Positions 17,763-27,129 of a stretch of DNA of 61,068 nucleotides are shown piece by piece; positions within the stretch are counted from its first letter, which is position 1; every line of letters starts with the position of its first letter. Source of the DNA: Acidobacteriota bacterium (GTDB lineage Bacteria; Acidobacteriota; Thermoanaerobaculia; UBA5066; Gp7-AA6); NCBI GenBank assembly GCA_020199905.1, contig JAIVJS010000001.1, positions 1-61,068 of the forward strand, given 5' to 3'. The translations under genes and the position numbers were made by a program. A model generated the notes under the pieces. It had not been told where the DNA came from. It worked only from the letters and a program-made list of their open reading frames with translations, and ran no database searches.

Positions 17763-18476
17763 GTGCTCGTGGCGGCAAGCGTCGGTTGCCTGACGCTGGC
17801 GCGCCTGACCGGGAGGGCCTCGTTTTTTCACCGATTGTGGGCGGTCATCATTTCCAGAATCTGCCACCGCGATCTTGAGATCACGGGAGCGAAGCGCGAT
17901 CCTTCGGCTCAGCTGATCGTCGCCAATCACGTGAGTTATCTGGACGTGATTCCCATGGCCTATATCTATCCGGACGTCCGACCCGTGGTCATGAGCAGGA
18001 TTCGTTCCTGGTTTCTGATCGGGTGGTTCGCGCCCGGAGGTGCGATCCTCGTGAACGACCAACTCCCGGAGAGTCGGCGGCAGGCAAGAGAAGAGATGCG
18101 AAAGGTCTGGAAGTCCGGAGGCGTCGTCTTTCTTTTCCCGGAAGGAAGGGCGGCCCACGGCGCGCCACCCTCCGTCTCATGGCGTGAGCGGAGAAGGTCG
18201 CGCTTCTCTTCACGGTCCATAGCCGCCGGTCCCTTCCGTCTCGGGCCCTTCGAGGAAGCGGTCGCGAGTGGCGTGACGACGCAGGGAGTCCGCATCAGCT
18301 ACCCGCCGGAGCTCGTGGCTGCCCTGAACGGGAGGTGGTTCGAGGAGAAGTTTTTCTGGATCCTCTGTCAGAATTTCAAGATCCGGGCGCACGTGTTTCC
18401 GTCCGAGCCACCCGCGTCGGATGCCGAGACGTTGCGTCGAACGTGGGAGGAGCGGGTCCGTTCCCGGCCCGCGTGA
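17763..18476 (+). CDS. PlsC-like lysophospholipid acyltransferase
   Basis: A 237-residue enzyme of the PlsC family, which moves an acyl chain to lysophosphatidic acid or a related acceptor at the membrane. The NHVSYLD box (the family's NH-x4-D motif) provides the catalytic His and Asp. FPEGR matches the FPEG acceptor-binding block, although the usual Ser/Thr after it is Arg here. The GTG at 17763 is the first usable start. The frame stays open about 60 bases further with membrane-like sequence (VYLRLLYRLPVLVAAS), so the true N-terminus may use a rarer start. It is divergent from the adaptor operon and convergent with a propeller gene. Confidence 0.8.
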   Translation: MLVAASVGCLTLARLTGRASFFHRLWAVIISRICHRDLEITGAKRDPSAQLIVANHVSYLDVIPMAYIYPDVRPVVMSRIRSWFLIGWFAPGGAILVNDQLPESRRQAREEMRKVWKSGGVVFLFPEGRAAHGAPPSVSWRERRRSRFSSRSIAAGPFRLGPFEEAVASGVTTQGVRISYPPELVAALNGRWFEEKFFWILCQNFKIRAHVFPSEPPASDAETLRRTWEERVRSRPA

Positions 18477-18508
18477 GCCGCCTCCCGGAGGGTCACGAGG
18501 CTCGAGTC

Positions 18509-19912
18509 CTAGAAGGCCTGAAGATCGGCGCCGCTCGCGAGTCGGCCGAACGGATTGAAAAACGTCTTGACCGTCCCGGTCACCGTATCGGTCACCGAAA
18601 TCGTGTACTCGACGTCGGTGAGGCCTCCCCAGAAGACCCAGAACCGGTTGTTAAAAGCGCGGCCGTCCACGATCTTGACCGCAACCTCCATCGAGTTCTG
18701 TGAAAAGAACCAGAAATTGCCGGTGTCCCCGGTCAAAGGCGCCGCCGTGCCGGAGCCGCTCGACGCGAGAGGCGGGATCCGCCAGCTGACGCGAACCTGG
18801 AATCGGCTGTTTTTCAGACAAAGCGCCGTAGACGACGCCAGACAGCTCGAGGGTCCGCCGGAAACGCTGAGGCGGCCGATCATCCCGCTGCCCGCCTCGG
18901 TAAACCAGAGCTTGCCGTCCGGTCCTTCCTCGATCCCCACGGGTGCCGCTCCGGCCGTGGGTACCGGAAACGACGTCACGACGCCGGCCGGCGTGATCCG
19001 GCCGATGCGATTGCCGCGCGCCTCCGTGAACCATAGAGAGCCATCCGAGAATTCTGCGAGGTTGGTCGGAAGGCCGAACGTTTCCGGTAAGGCGAATTCC
19101 GAAATGACGCCGGCCGTCGTGATCCGGCCGATCTTGCTGCCGAGCGTCTCCGCAAACCACAGGGCACCATCAGATCCGCTCTTGATGCCCGCGGGCAGAC
19201 TCAGAAGCGTCGGCACGGAAAACTCCGAAATCAAACCGCCGGGCGTAATGCGTCCGATCTTGTTGCCGTTCGCCTCCGTGAACCAGATGTTTCTGTCCGA
19301 CCCTTCGGTGATGTAGAGGGGCAGGCTGTCTACTGTCGGAACGGAGAATTCCGTGATGGAGCCTGCCGTCGTTATCCTGCCGATCTTGTTGGCGCCCGCC
19401 TCCGTGAACCAGAGGCTGCCGTCCGAAGCACCCGTGATCACTGCCGGCAGGCTGCTCGCGGTTGGAACCCGAAACTCGGTGATGACACCGGCGGTCGTAA
19501 TACGACCGATCTTGTTCACCCCCGGTTCGGTAAACCAGAGTGCCGCGTCCGACCCGGCCTCGATGTAGAGCGGGCCGCTGTAACTTGTCGGAACGGGAAA
19601 GGGGAATCCGGTGGAGACGTGAGCCGGAGGCTCGGGCGGGCTGTAGGGGATTGAAAATTCCGTGACGACTCCCGCCGTGCTGATTCTGCCGATTTTATTG
19701 GTGCCGAATTCCGTGAACCAGAGGTTTCCATCGGGCCCCTCGGCGATGCTCGTGGGCTGACTGCCGCCAGTCGGGATCGAGAACTCGGCGAACGTTTGTG
19801 CCCGCAGGTTTCCCACGAAGATCCCGGTCAGAAGGAAGACTGGCGCCAGAACGCGTTGAAGGCGGTGATGACTGAGTCCGCACAGTCGAGAGTTGCGACC
19901 GCGACATCGCAT
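18509..19912 (-). CDS. Secreted seven-bladed Vgb-like beta-propeller
   Basis: A 467-residue exported protein. The ATG at 19912 lies seven bases after AGGAGG, which makes it a better start than the GTG two codons earlier. A signal peptide (VLAPVFLLTGIFVGNLRAQ) leads to seven blades with the pattern (G/S)-(P/S)-D-x-x-(L/I)WF-(T/A)-E and IGRI-(S/T)-TAG. The first blade carries an insertion of about 20 residues rich in Pro and Ser. The last 105 residues are the shared C-terminal module: C-x7-CL, RFQVRVSW, FWFF, FNNRFWVFWGGLTDVEY and terminal ADLQAF. It has the same overall design as the protein at 2977-4326. Function unknown. Confidence 0.84.
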   Translation of the reverse strand: MRCRGRNSRLCGLSHHRLQRVLAPVFLLTGIFVGNLRAQTFAEFSIPTGGSQPTSIAEGPDGNLWFTEFGTNKIGRISTAGVVTEFSIPYSPPEPPAHVSTGFPFPVPTSYSGPLYIEAGSDAALWFTEPGVNKIGRITTAGVITEFRVPTASSLPAVITGASDGSLWFTEAGANKIGRITTAGSITEFSVPTVDSLPLYITEGSDRNIWFTEANGNKIGRITPGGLISEFSVPTLLSLPAGIKSGSDGALWFAETLGSKIGRITTAGVISEFALPETFGLPTNLAEFSDGSLWFTEARGNRIGRITPAGVVTSFPVPTAGAAPVGIEEGPDGKLWFTEAGSGMIGRLSVSGGPSSCLASSTALCLKNSRFQVRVSWRIPPLASSGSGTAAPLTGDTGNFWFFSQNSMEVAVKIVDGRAFNNRFWVFWGGLTDVEYTISVTDTVTGTVKTFFNPFGRLASGADLQAF

Positions 19913-20265
19913 CCACACCTCCTCGCGAGAGGCTTCATTCTAGACCCATCATTCCTGTTGCTGGCGAACGACCGAAGAGGGGCCTGCGATCGCTGGCTCC
20001 AGGTCCGGGAGGCAGCCCGGGAATCACCGCCAACGCAAAGGCGATGACCCGTCGAAGGCGACCGTAAAGGAAGCGGAGCGCGAGGCCGAGCACGGCTGCC
20101 CGATCTAGTCCTTCGAGGTCGAGGTCGCGCGACCGAAGTGGGTCCACGAGGTTCCGAACGACCCCGGCTCGTGACCTCCGCCACGGAAAGCTAACGCGGC
20201 CCTCGACGGCATGAGACCGGTTGGGCCCCCGACTCCCGTCCCGAGGGGGTACGATTCGGCGCGAG
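19913..20265. other. 353-base gap between divergent genes
   Basis: This gap should hold the divergent promoters of the propeller gene and the kinase gene. One minus-strand frame at 19935-20147 (GTG start, 70 codons) has a protein-like, partly hydrophobic middle (LALRFLYGRLRRVIAFALAV), but there is no ribosome site and I do not recognise it. It could be a small gene or a remnant. No strong hairpin or repeat was seen. Confidence 0.35.
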
Positions 20266-22992
20266 ATGCTCGGAGTCGTGTGTCCTTCCTGCTCGGCGGA
20301 GCTCCCGGGGGACGCGCGTTTCTGTCCCGCCTGCGGGTCCTCGGTCATCTCGCTCTCGGAAATGCCCACCGGGCTCGCGCCCTTCTCCGACCGGCCGTTT
20401 CCGGGCGTGCCCTCTTCCGTCGGTCGCCTCGCGTCCTCCGACTCCAGCCGGCCGGGCGGCTTCACTCCCGGCGCCGTCTTCGCCGGCCGCTACCGCATGA
20501 TCGGGCTGCTCGGCCGCGGAGGGATGGGCGAGGTCTACCGGGCCGACGACATGAAGATCGGCCAGGCGGTCGCGCTCAAGTTCATTCCGTCGGATCTGGC
20601 CGGCCATCCGACGAGGCTCGACCGTTTCTACTCGGAGGTCCGGCTCGCGCGGCAGGTCTCGCACCCGTCCGTCTGCCGCGTGTACGACATCGGAGACCAC
20701 GAGGGACAGGTCTTCATCTCGATGGAGTACGTCGACGGCGAGGATCTCTCGACCCTGCTCCACCGGATAGGGCGGCTGCCCGGAGACAAGGCGCTCGAGA
20801 TCGCGCGGCAGCTGTGCGCCGGAATCGCGGCGGCGCATGACCGGGGCGTGCTGCATCGGGACCTGAAGCCGGCCAACATCATGATCGACGGCCGAGGGCG
20901 CGCCCGCATCACCGATTTCGGCCTCGCTGCCACGATGGAGGAGTCCGGGCCGGAGCGGGACGTCTCGGGAACGCCGACCTACATGGCGCCCGAACAGCTG
21001 ACGGGCAAAGGAGCGTCCGTCCAGAGCGACCTCTACGCGCTCGGACTCATCCTCTACGAGATGTTCACCGGAAAGCGCGCCTTCAGCGGCGCGAGCGTGT
21101 CGGAGCTCGTCCGCAAGCACACGACCGACGCGCCCGTGCCGCCCTCGGAAATAGCGGGCTACGTCGATCCGGCCGTCGAACGCGTCATCCTGAGCTGCCT
21201 CGAGAAGAATCCCGCGGGGCGTCCCGCTTCGGCCAGGAAGATGGCGCTGCAGCTTCCGGGCGGCGACCCGCTCGAGGCCGCGCTCGCGGCGGGCGAGACT
21301 CCTTCGCCGGCCATGGTCGCCGCCGCAGGCGAGACGGGAGGGCTGCCGCGGCTCGCGGCGTGGAGCTGCCTCGGCGCAACGCTGCTTCTCTTCGCCGTCT
21401 ATCTCTTCGCGCCCGCCCCGGACCGGCTCCACCGGCTCGTCCGGATGGAGAAGCCGCCCGAGTTTCTCGTCGAGAAGTCGAAGGACCTTCTGCGCTCGAC
21501 GGGTCTCGCGGCCGCCGGCGGGTCGGACGCCTGGGGTTTCGCCGCCGATTCCGCCTGGCTGCACTACCGGGAGGCGGCCGATCGTTCCCGCGGACGCTGG
21601 GCCGGTCTGTCCACGGCGCGGCCGGGCGTCCTGCGGTTCTGGTACCGGCGGAGCGCGGAACCCCTCGTCGCGCGGGCCGTGTCGGGCCGGGTCACGCCGG
21701 AGGATCCCCCGGAGCAGGATCCCGGCATGGCGACGGTGTGGCTCGACGACCGCGGGTCGCTTCTCTCCTTTCGCCGGGTTCCGCCGCGCGGGGACGGTCC
21801 CGGCGCCTCCTCCGAGCCCGATTGGGATGCTCTTCTCGTCGCCGCCGGGCTCGATCCCGCGAAGCTGCGGCCGTCGCGCTCCCTTCGGGCGCCTCGAGAC
21901 TTCGCCGACCGGCGCACTGCATGGGAGACCGACTATCCCGGAACGTCGACTCCGGCCCGCGTCGAGGCGGCCTCGTATCGCGGGCTGCCGGTGTCCTTCG
22001 ACGTCGTGCTCCCGTGGAGCGATCCCGAGCGCACCGCCTCGCCGCCGGCGCCACTCGCGACTCGTCTGGCGGACACGACGCTTTTCGCGGTCACCCTCGT
22101 CGCCTGGCTCGGAGGCCTCGTCCTCGCGCGGCGCAACATTCACTTGAAGCGCGGCGATCGCCGCGGGGGATTGAAAATCGGCATTTTTCTCTTGGTCGTC
22201 CTGATTGCGGAATGGCTGATCCGCACGGACCACACCTCGAACCTCCAGGCGGAATGGGACCTGTTCAGGGCCGGAGTCGGCCACGCGCTCTTCTGGGCGG
22301 CCACCGTCTGGATCGTCTACCTGGCGCTCGAACCCTCCGTACGCCGCCGCTGGCCGGCGGTCCTGATCTCGTGGTCGCGTCTGCTGCAGGGGGGCTGGCG
22401 CGATGCGCTGGTGGGCCGCGACGTTCTCTTCGGCCTTCTCTTCGGCATCGCCATGCACCTGCTGATTCGGCTCGAGTACCTCGCGCCCGCCCTGTTCGGA
22501 TTCCCGCTTCCGGCCCCTTCGGCGGCGGCCTTCCCGAACCTCGCGCCGCTGCGAGTGTTCCTGGGAGCGATGTTCCGCGCCGAATACCTCGCGGTCGTCG
22601 ATGCGCTGGGCATCCTCTTCGTGCTCCTCTTCTTCCGGGTGCTGCTGCGGAACAGGGCGATCGGGATGGCAGCGGCGACCGTGGTGTTCTCGTTCGTGAC
22701 GCTCCTCTGGGCGGATCCCTTCGGGGTCTACTGGCCGCTCGCTCTGTTCCGCGCCGGCCTCTGGGTTTTCCTGATCATGCGGACGGGGCTCCTCGCGGCC
22801 GCCGCGGGGTTGCTCGTCTGGTACGCCCTCCTGGCCCTGCCGATCCGCGTCGAACCGTCGGGCTGGCTCACCGGGCCCTCGCTCTTCGCCGTCGCGATCT
22901 TCGCGGGGCTCGCGGCGCTCGCGTTTCGCCAGGCGCTGGCGGGCCAGCCGCTCCTCGGGAAGCTGTCCTTCGACGAGGTTCCGTCGAGCTAG
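20266..22992 (+). CDS. Zinc-ribbon Ser/Thr protein kinase with membrane C-terminus
   Basis: A 908-residue receptor-like kinase starting at the ATG at 20266, directly before a CPSCSAELPGDARFCPAC zinc ribbon. The PknB-type kinase domain follows, with the glycine loop GRGGMGEVY near residue 83, catalytic HRDLKPAN near 196, DFGLA near 218 and APEQL near 241. All catalytic residues are present. A membrane helix lies at about 361-385. After it comes a non-cytoplasmic region of roughly 250 residues, then at least seven further hydrophobic segments to the end. The ligand and targets cannot be told. Similar multi-helix kinases are frequent in acidobacteria. Confidence 0.9.
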   Translation: MLGVVCPSCSAELPGDARFCPACGSSVISLSEMPTGLAPFSDRPFPGVPSSVGRLASSDSSRPGGFTPGAVFAGRYRMIGLLGRGGMGEVYRADDMKIGQAVALKFIPSDLAGHPTRLDRFYSEVRLARQVSHPSVCRVYDIGDHEGQVFISMEYVDGEDLSTLLHRIGRLPGDKALEIARQLCAGIAAAHDRGVLHRDLKPANIMIDGRGRARITDFGLAATMEESGPERDVSGTPTYMAPEQLTGKGASVQSDLYALGLILYEMFTGKRAFSGASVSELVRKHTTDAPVPPSEIAGYVDPAVERVILSCLEKNPAGRPASARKMALQLPGGDPLEAALAAGETPSPAMVAAAGETGGLPRLAAWSCLGATLLLFAVYLFAPAPDRLHRLVRMEKPPEFLVEKSKDLLRSTGLAAAGGSDAWGFAADSAWLHYREAADRSRGRWAGLSTARPGVLRFWYRRSAEPLVARAVSGRVTPEDPPEQDPGMATVWLDDRGSLLSFRRVPPRGDGPGASSEPDWDALLVAAGLDPAKLRPSRSLRAPRDFADRRTAWETDYPGTSTPARVEAASYRGLPVSFDVVLPWSDPERTASPPAPLATRLADTTLFAVTLVAWLGGLVLARRNIHLKRGDRRGGLKIGIFLLVVLIAEWLIRTDHTSNLQAEWDLFRAGVGHALFWAATVWIVYLALEPSVRRRWPAVLISWSRLLQGGWRDALVGRDVLFGLLFGIAMHLLIRLEYLAPALFGFPLPAPSAAAFPNLAPLRVFLGAMFRAEYLAVVDALGILFVLLFFRVLLRNRAIGMAAATVVFSFVTLLWADPFGVYWPLALFRAGLWVFLIMRTGLLAAAAGLLVWYALLALPIRVEPSGWLTGPSLFAVAIFAGLAALAFRQALAGQPLLGKLSFDEVPSS

Positions 22993-23029
22993 CTCGCGCC
23001 TCCACAAAGAACGGCCGGCGCCTACCGGC

Positions 23030-23812
23030 TCAGCGAGCAGCGCGTCCGGGCCGGTCTTCCGCGCGGCGCGCGACGGCGACGAGGCGGGAGGCAGAGCGGC
23101 GGAACGGCCGCTCGTCGAAGTCGCCCCACAGCCGCTCGATCGTGAGGCCGCCCTCGGAGAAGAAGCGGCGGATCGTGACCGGGTCCCAGGACCGGGCGAC
23201 CATGGCCGCTTCGAGCGTATCGTCCGGCTTCCCGGGACGCCGGTCGCGGTAGCGGTAGCGCGCATGCCAGAGATCCGACGCGCCGACGGGAAACCACGCT
23301 TCGTCGATCCGCAAGACGCCCTCCCGATGCCGGACCTCGCGCGACGGCGTGACCATCTCGCGGCGGCCGCGGTACAGGCCGTCGAGCACGAATCGCCCGC
23401 CCGGGGCGAGCTGCCGCCGGACCGCCGACAGCGCCCGGCGCCGGTCGGAGAGACGGGTCAGGTGAGAAAAGGGATCGCCCGGGGCGACGATCAGGTCGAA
23501 CGCGGCGGGAAAGACCGTCCGCCGCATGTCTGCCGCGACGAACCCCGCTCCCACCGATTTCCCCCGGCGGCGCGCCGCCTCCGAGAGCATCTCGAGCGAA
23601 ACGTCCATTCCGATCGACGGCGCCTCGCGCGCCAGCCCCGCGGTGATCCTGCCGAGCCCCGCGCCGATTTCGAGAATGCGCCGAGGACGCCACCGTCGAG
23701 CGAGCCCCCGCCAGAACGAGAGGTGCGCCCGCGCGACCGATTCTTTCTCGTAGAAAGGGAGGATCTTCTGGTAGTAGCTCCGGGTCTCCTCGACAGTCTC
23801 CTTTGGCGGCAC
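23030..23812 (-). CDS. SAM-dependent methyltransferase, class I
   Basis: A 260-residue cytoplasmic methyltransferase. The SAM-binding motif I is ILEIGAGLGRITAG (near residue 47), followed by the acidic end of strand 2 (GMDVS), motif II (FDLIVAPGDPFSHL) and motif III (LAPGGRFVLDGLY). The GTG at 23812 is the most likely start; the longer upstream frame runs antisense to the neighbouring gene. The substrate is unknown. It is divergent from a truncated glycosyltransferase gene with only 22 bases between the starts, and the two may once have worked together on the same sugar or lipid product. The C-terminus is rich in Arg. Confidence 0.82.
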   Translation of the reverse strand: MPPKETVEETRSYYQKILPFYEKESVARAHLSFWRGLARRWRPRRILEIGAGLGRITAGLAREAPSIGMDVSLEMLSEAARRRGKSVGAGFVAADMRRTVFPAAFDLIVAPGDPFSHLTRLSDRRRALSAVRRQLAPGGRFVLDGLYRGRREMVTPSREVRHREGVLRIDEAWFPVGASDLWHARYRYRDRRPGKPDDTLEAAMVARSWDPVTIRRFFSEGGLTIERLWGDFDERPFRRSASRLVAVARRAEDRPGRAAR

Positions 23813-23834
23813 GCCGAGGGTATATACCAGCGCG

Positions 23835-24755
23835 GTGGCGCGGCTGCTCTTCGTGACCGGCACCTCTCCGGACGTCCGCAGGGGCAGCGGCACGTTCGTC
23901 GGAATCTCCGTGCTCGCCGAGGCGCTGCGCCAGGCCGGACACACCGTCACGACTCTGGCGCCGGAGGCCCGCGGCGGCCCGATCTCGCTCGCGCAGAGGC
24001 TCGCGTTCAACGTCCGCGCGCGCCGGGCGGCGCGGGAGGCCCCCGGCATGGACGCCGTCGTCGGATTCGATATGGACGGCGTGTTCCTCGCGGGGGGGAA
24101 TGCGAGGCGCGTGGTGGCGGTGAAAGGAGGCCTCGCGGAAGAAGCCCGATTCGAGCGCGGCGCGGCGCGCCTCCGGCTGACGATCGAGGCGAGGCTCGAG
24201 GCCCGAAACGTCCGGAAGGCGGATCGCGTGATAGCGACGAGCGCCTACTCGAAGGGGAGGATCGTCGAAGATTACGGAGCGGCCGAGGAACGCGTCACGG
24301 TCGTGCCCGAGCCGATCGACCTGCTCCGCTGGCAACGGGCGCTCGAGGGGAACGCGGACACGCCGGAAGAGGGCACGATCCTCTGCGTCGCCCACCTCTA
24401 TCCGCGCAAGGACGTTTCGACTCTCCTCGACGCCGTGGCGCGGCTTCCTCCTTCGGCGCGGCTCAGCGTGGTCGGCACGGGGCCCGAGCGGCGGCGCCTC
24501 GAACGCCGGGCGCGCGGGCTCGGCCTCGAAGACCGGGCGGCGTTTCTCGGGCATGTGCCTTTCGAACGGCTCCTGTCTGAATACCGGCGGGCGAGCGTCT
24601 TCTGCCTCGAGTCTCTTTCTCGAGGCGATCGGCCTCTGACCGTCCGCACTTCGCTCGCACGGAGAGGCTCCCGTTCCTCCGCAGGAGATGACGGGCAGGC
24701 GCCTAGCTCGGGAGCTCGAGCAGCGACTCCAGCCGGGCGAGGTCTACCGGCTTGA
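23835..24755 (+). pseudogene. Truncated GT4-type glycosyltransferase
   Basis: The frame (GTG at 23835, 306 codons) matches a family 4 glycosyltransferase through the N-terminal domain (FVTGTSPDVRRGSGTFVGIS) and into the nucleotide-sugar domain (ILCVAHLYPRKDVSTLLDAV, VVGTGPERRRLERRA). It then breaks down at RASVFCLES, exactly where the E-x7-E donor-binding motif should follow. A +1 shift near 24605 reads LFLEAIGL and stops at once, which resembles part of that motif. About 100 C-terminal residues are absent. The last 53 bases overlap the 3' end of the convergent histidine kinase gene. I infer a deletion plus frameshift, so the enzyme is probably inactive. Confidence 0.7.
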
Positions 24756-26883
24756 CGAGGTGATGGTCGAAGCCCGCCTCGCGGGAGCGCTCCCGGTCCC
24801 GCGGCTGTCCGTACCCCGTCAGGGCGATCAGAAGCGATCTCCGGAGGTGGCCGTCCTCTCGGAGGCGGCGCGCGACCTCGTAGCCGTCGATGTCCGGCAG
24901 GCCGATGTCGAGCAGCACGATCTCGGGACGGACGATGGCGGCCACCTCGATGGCGGAGGCGCCCTCGTGCACCGTCCTCACGGAATGACCGTGCGCTCTC
25001 AGGAAATCGCTCAGGCCTTCCGCGGCATCCACGTTGTCGTCGACGACCAGGATCCGTCGGCGCAGACCCTCCGCGGGGGAAGCGTCCGCGCGAACGCGTC
25101 GTGAATCGGGGCTCAGGGACAGGGAACTTCTGGCGGGCAGCCGGACGACGAAGGAGCTTCCGCGTCCCCGCCCCTCGCTGCGCGCCTCGAGGCAGCCTCC
25201 GTGCAGCTCCACGATGCGCCGGGCGAGAGTCAGTCCGACTCCCAGTCCTCCGGGGTCGTTGGTCCGCGAGTCGGGGCTGCGGACGAACAACTCGAAGATG
25301 CCGTCGCGAGCCTCGGGCGGTAGGCCGATGCCGTTGTCGCGGACGGCGATCTCGACTTCGCCGCGGTTCACGCGGACGTCCACCGAGATCCTGCCGCCCA
25401 TCGGCGTGTACTTCGCGGCGTTTCCGAGCAGGTTGACGAGGACCTGCTCGAGACGGGCGGGGTCCGCCCACAGGGTAATCGGGTCGGGGGGCAGCCGCAG
25501 CGTAAATTGATGGCCGCGTTCCTCCATGGACCGCCGCGCCTGCTCGACTGCCGCCTCGACGATCCCGGCGAGGGAGACCGTCTCTTCGCGGAGGCTGATC
25601 GTCCCGTGAGTGATCCGCGATACGTCGAGCAGATCGTCGACGAGGCGGCTCAGATGCTTCGTCTGCCGCTCGATGACGTCGAGCGAGCGGGTGGACACGT
25701 CACGATCGTCCTCGCGCATCCTCATCATCTGGACCGCCGTCACGATCGGCGACAGGGGATTACGCAGCTCGTGGCCGAGCATGGCGAGGAACTCATCTTT
25801 GTGGCGGTCCGCTTCGGCGAGCTGCGCGAGCTTCTGCCTCAGCGCGTCCTCGAGCGCCACGCGGTCCGAGACGTCGCGCGTGAAGCAGTGCGTGTACAGA
25901 AACCGGCCATCCTCCCAGAGCGCGTTGGTATGGATGCGAACGTGCTTGATCGACCCGTCCTTGCATCGGAGCCGCGCGGGCTCGTCGTAGAGCGTTTCGC
26001 GCCTCAGGAGCCTTCGAAGGATGGTTTCGACCGCCGTGGCGTCGACGTGGAAGTCGGAGATCTTCCGGCCGACGTACTCGTCGGCGGAATACCCCAGCAG
26101 ATCGAGCTCTGCCTTGTTCGCCCAGAGAATCCGGCCGTCGCGGCCGACTCGGTGGATGCCCTCGGCGGCGCCCTCGAGGAGCTCCGTCAGCTCCTTCTCG
26201 CGTCTCGACAGGGTCTTCTCCGCTTTGCGGCGGTGATCGACTTCGACGTCGAGCGATGAGGCCTTCTGCTGCAGGAGGGCAATCGCGCGCCGCTGCGCCG
26301 GAGCATCGAGCGCCGCGAAGGTTTCCGACGGGATCACGCTCGAATGCTCCGCGCAGATCGCGCCGAAAGGCGCGGCTTGCGCTTCGCCCTGGAAGAGAGC
26401 CATCGGGTAGGCGCAGAACAGCGACAGTGGTTGCGCGCTCGCGAGGCGATTCCAGAGCCGCTCCAGGGAGATCGCGCCGGCGGCGTTTCCGCCGTCGCAG
26501 AGAAGAGCGACCATCTCCCCGAACGCCCGCACCCGCCTGGAGGGTGCCGCGGCGACGCCGTTGGCGACGGCGGTTCCGAGGACGCTCTCGAACAGATCCG
26601 CGTCCGCCTCGCGGCCCGCCATGAACCGGGCCAGCGTCTCTCCCGCGTCGAGCGACAGGTAGCGTCCCTCCACGGCGGCGAGATCCAGCTCCGCCATCCG
26701 CGACCTCAGATGGATCTCGACGGCGTTGCGGTGCTCCTCGCTGGCGACGACGAGGATCGCTTCGCCCGCCTGGAGACCTTCCGCCAGGAACCGGCTCACC
26801 CAGGCCGCAAGAAACCCCGCGTCCTCATAGAACTGAACGACGTGACCCGAAGGGTCGGATTCGGTCGAAGTCTCGACAGGCAT
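24703..26883 (-). CDS. Hybrid histidine kinase, MEDS-PAS-HisKA-HATPase-REC
   Basis: A 726-residue soluble sensor kinase. The N-terminal MEDS domain (about 14-190; HVVQFYEDAGFLAAWVSRFL) is the ligand-binding domain type first noted in methanogen and DcmR sensors. A PAS domain (about 230-350) contains EGIHRVGRDGRILWANKAEL. The HisKA box GHELRNPLSP places the phosphoacceptor His near residue 370. The ATPase region has NAAKYTP, DNGIGLP and GLGVGLTLARRIVELHGG. The C-terminal receiver domain has its phosphorylatable Asp near residue 657 (LLDIGLPDIDG), ALTGYG and KPVD. No membrane segment is present. It is closely similar in design to the kinase at 44698-46455. Confidence 0.92.
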   Translation of the reverse strand: MPVETSTESDPSGHVVQFYEDAGFLAAWVSRFLAEGLQAGEAILVVASEEHRNAVEIHLRSRMAELDLAAVEGRYLSLDAGETLARFMAGREADADLFESVLGTAVANGVAAAPSRRVRAFGEMVALLCDGGNAAGAISLERLWNRLASAQPLSLFCAYPMALFQGEAQAAPFGAICAEHSSVIPSETFAALDAPAQRRAIALLQQKASSLDVEVDHRRKAEKTLSRREKELTELLEGAAEGIHRVGRDGRILWANKAELDLLGYSADEYVGRKISDFHVDATAVETILRRLLRRETLYDEPARLRCKDGSIKHVRIHTNALWEDGRFLYTHCFTRDVSDRVALEDALRQKLAQLAEADRHKDEFLAMLGHELRNPLSPIVTAVQMMRMREDDRDVSTRSLDVIERQTKHLSRLVDDLLDVSRITHGTISLREETVSLAGIVEAAVEQARRSMEERGHQFTLRLPPDPITLWADPARLEQVLVNLLGNAAKYTPMGGRISVDVRVNRGEVEIAVRDNGIGLPPEARDGIFELFVRSPDSRTNDPGGLGVGLTLARRIVELHGGCLEARSEGRGRGSSFVVRLPARSSLSLSPDSRRVRADASPAEGLRRRILVVDDNVDAAEGLSDFLRAHGHSVRTVHEGASAIEVAAIVRPEIVLLDIGLPDIDGYEVARRLREDGHLRRSLLIALTGYGQPRDRERSREAGFDHHLVKPVDLARLESLLELPS

Positions 26884-27068
26884 CAGAATCCTCTGCAGAT
26901 CTCCATGAAGATAAAAGCCTGAAACGGCGGATGTTGAGCAACATTCACGCCGCCCGAAGAAAGGACGGCGAAAGACGCTCGGTTTTCCGACTGAGCGCGG
27001 AGAGTCGCCGGAGGGAGGCCGCGCCCGGTTCCGGCATCGGAGCCGGCACCGGATTTTAAGGGGAAGAG

Positions 27069-27114
27069 GCCTCCGGCCCGGCGCCCTCCAGGGACGGGCC
27101 GCCGGGCCGGAGGC
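27069..27114 (-). terminator. Perfect 15-bp inverted repeat, likely terminator
   Basis: The arms at 27069-27083 and 27100-27114 (GCCTCCGGCCCGGCG and its reverse complement) are perfectly complementary over 15 bases with a 16-base loop. It begins 16 bases downstream of the stop of the minus-strand beta-helix gene. On that strand the hairpin is followed by CTTCCCCTTAAAATCC, only a weak T-run, so factor-independent termination is likely but not certain. Confidence 0.6.
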
Positions 27115-27129
27115 GCTTCGAGACGGAGG

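Noticed and set aside
20191..23265. A 1024-codon open frame on the minus strand
   Set aside because: It mirrors the Ser/Thr kinase gene codon by codon, is Arg/Gly/Glu-rich without motifs, and results from the high GC content.
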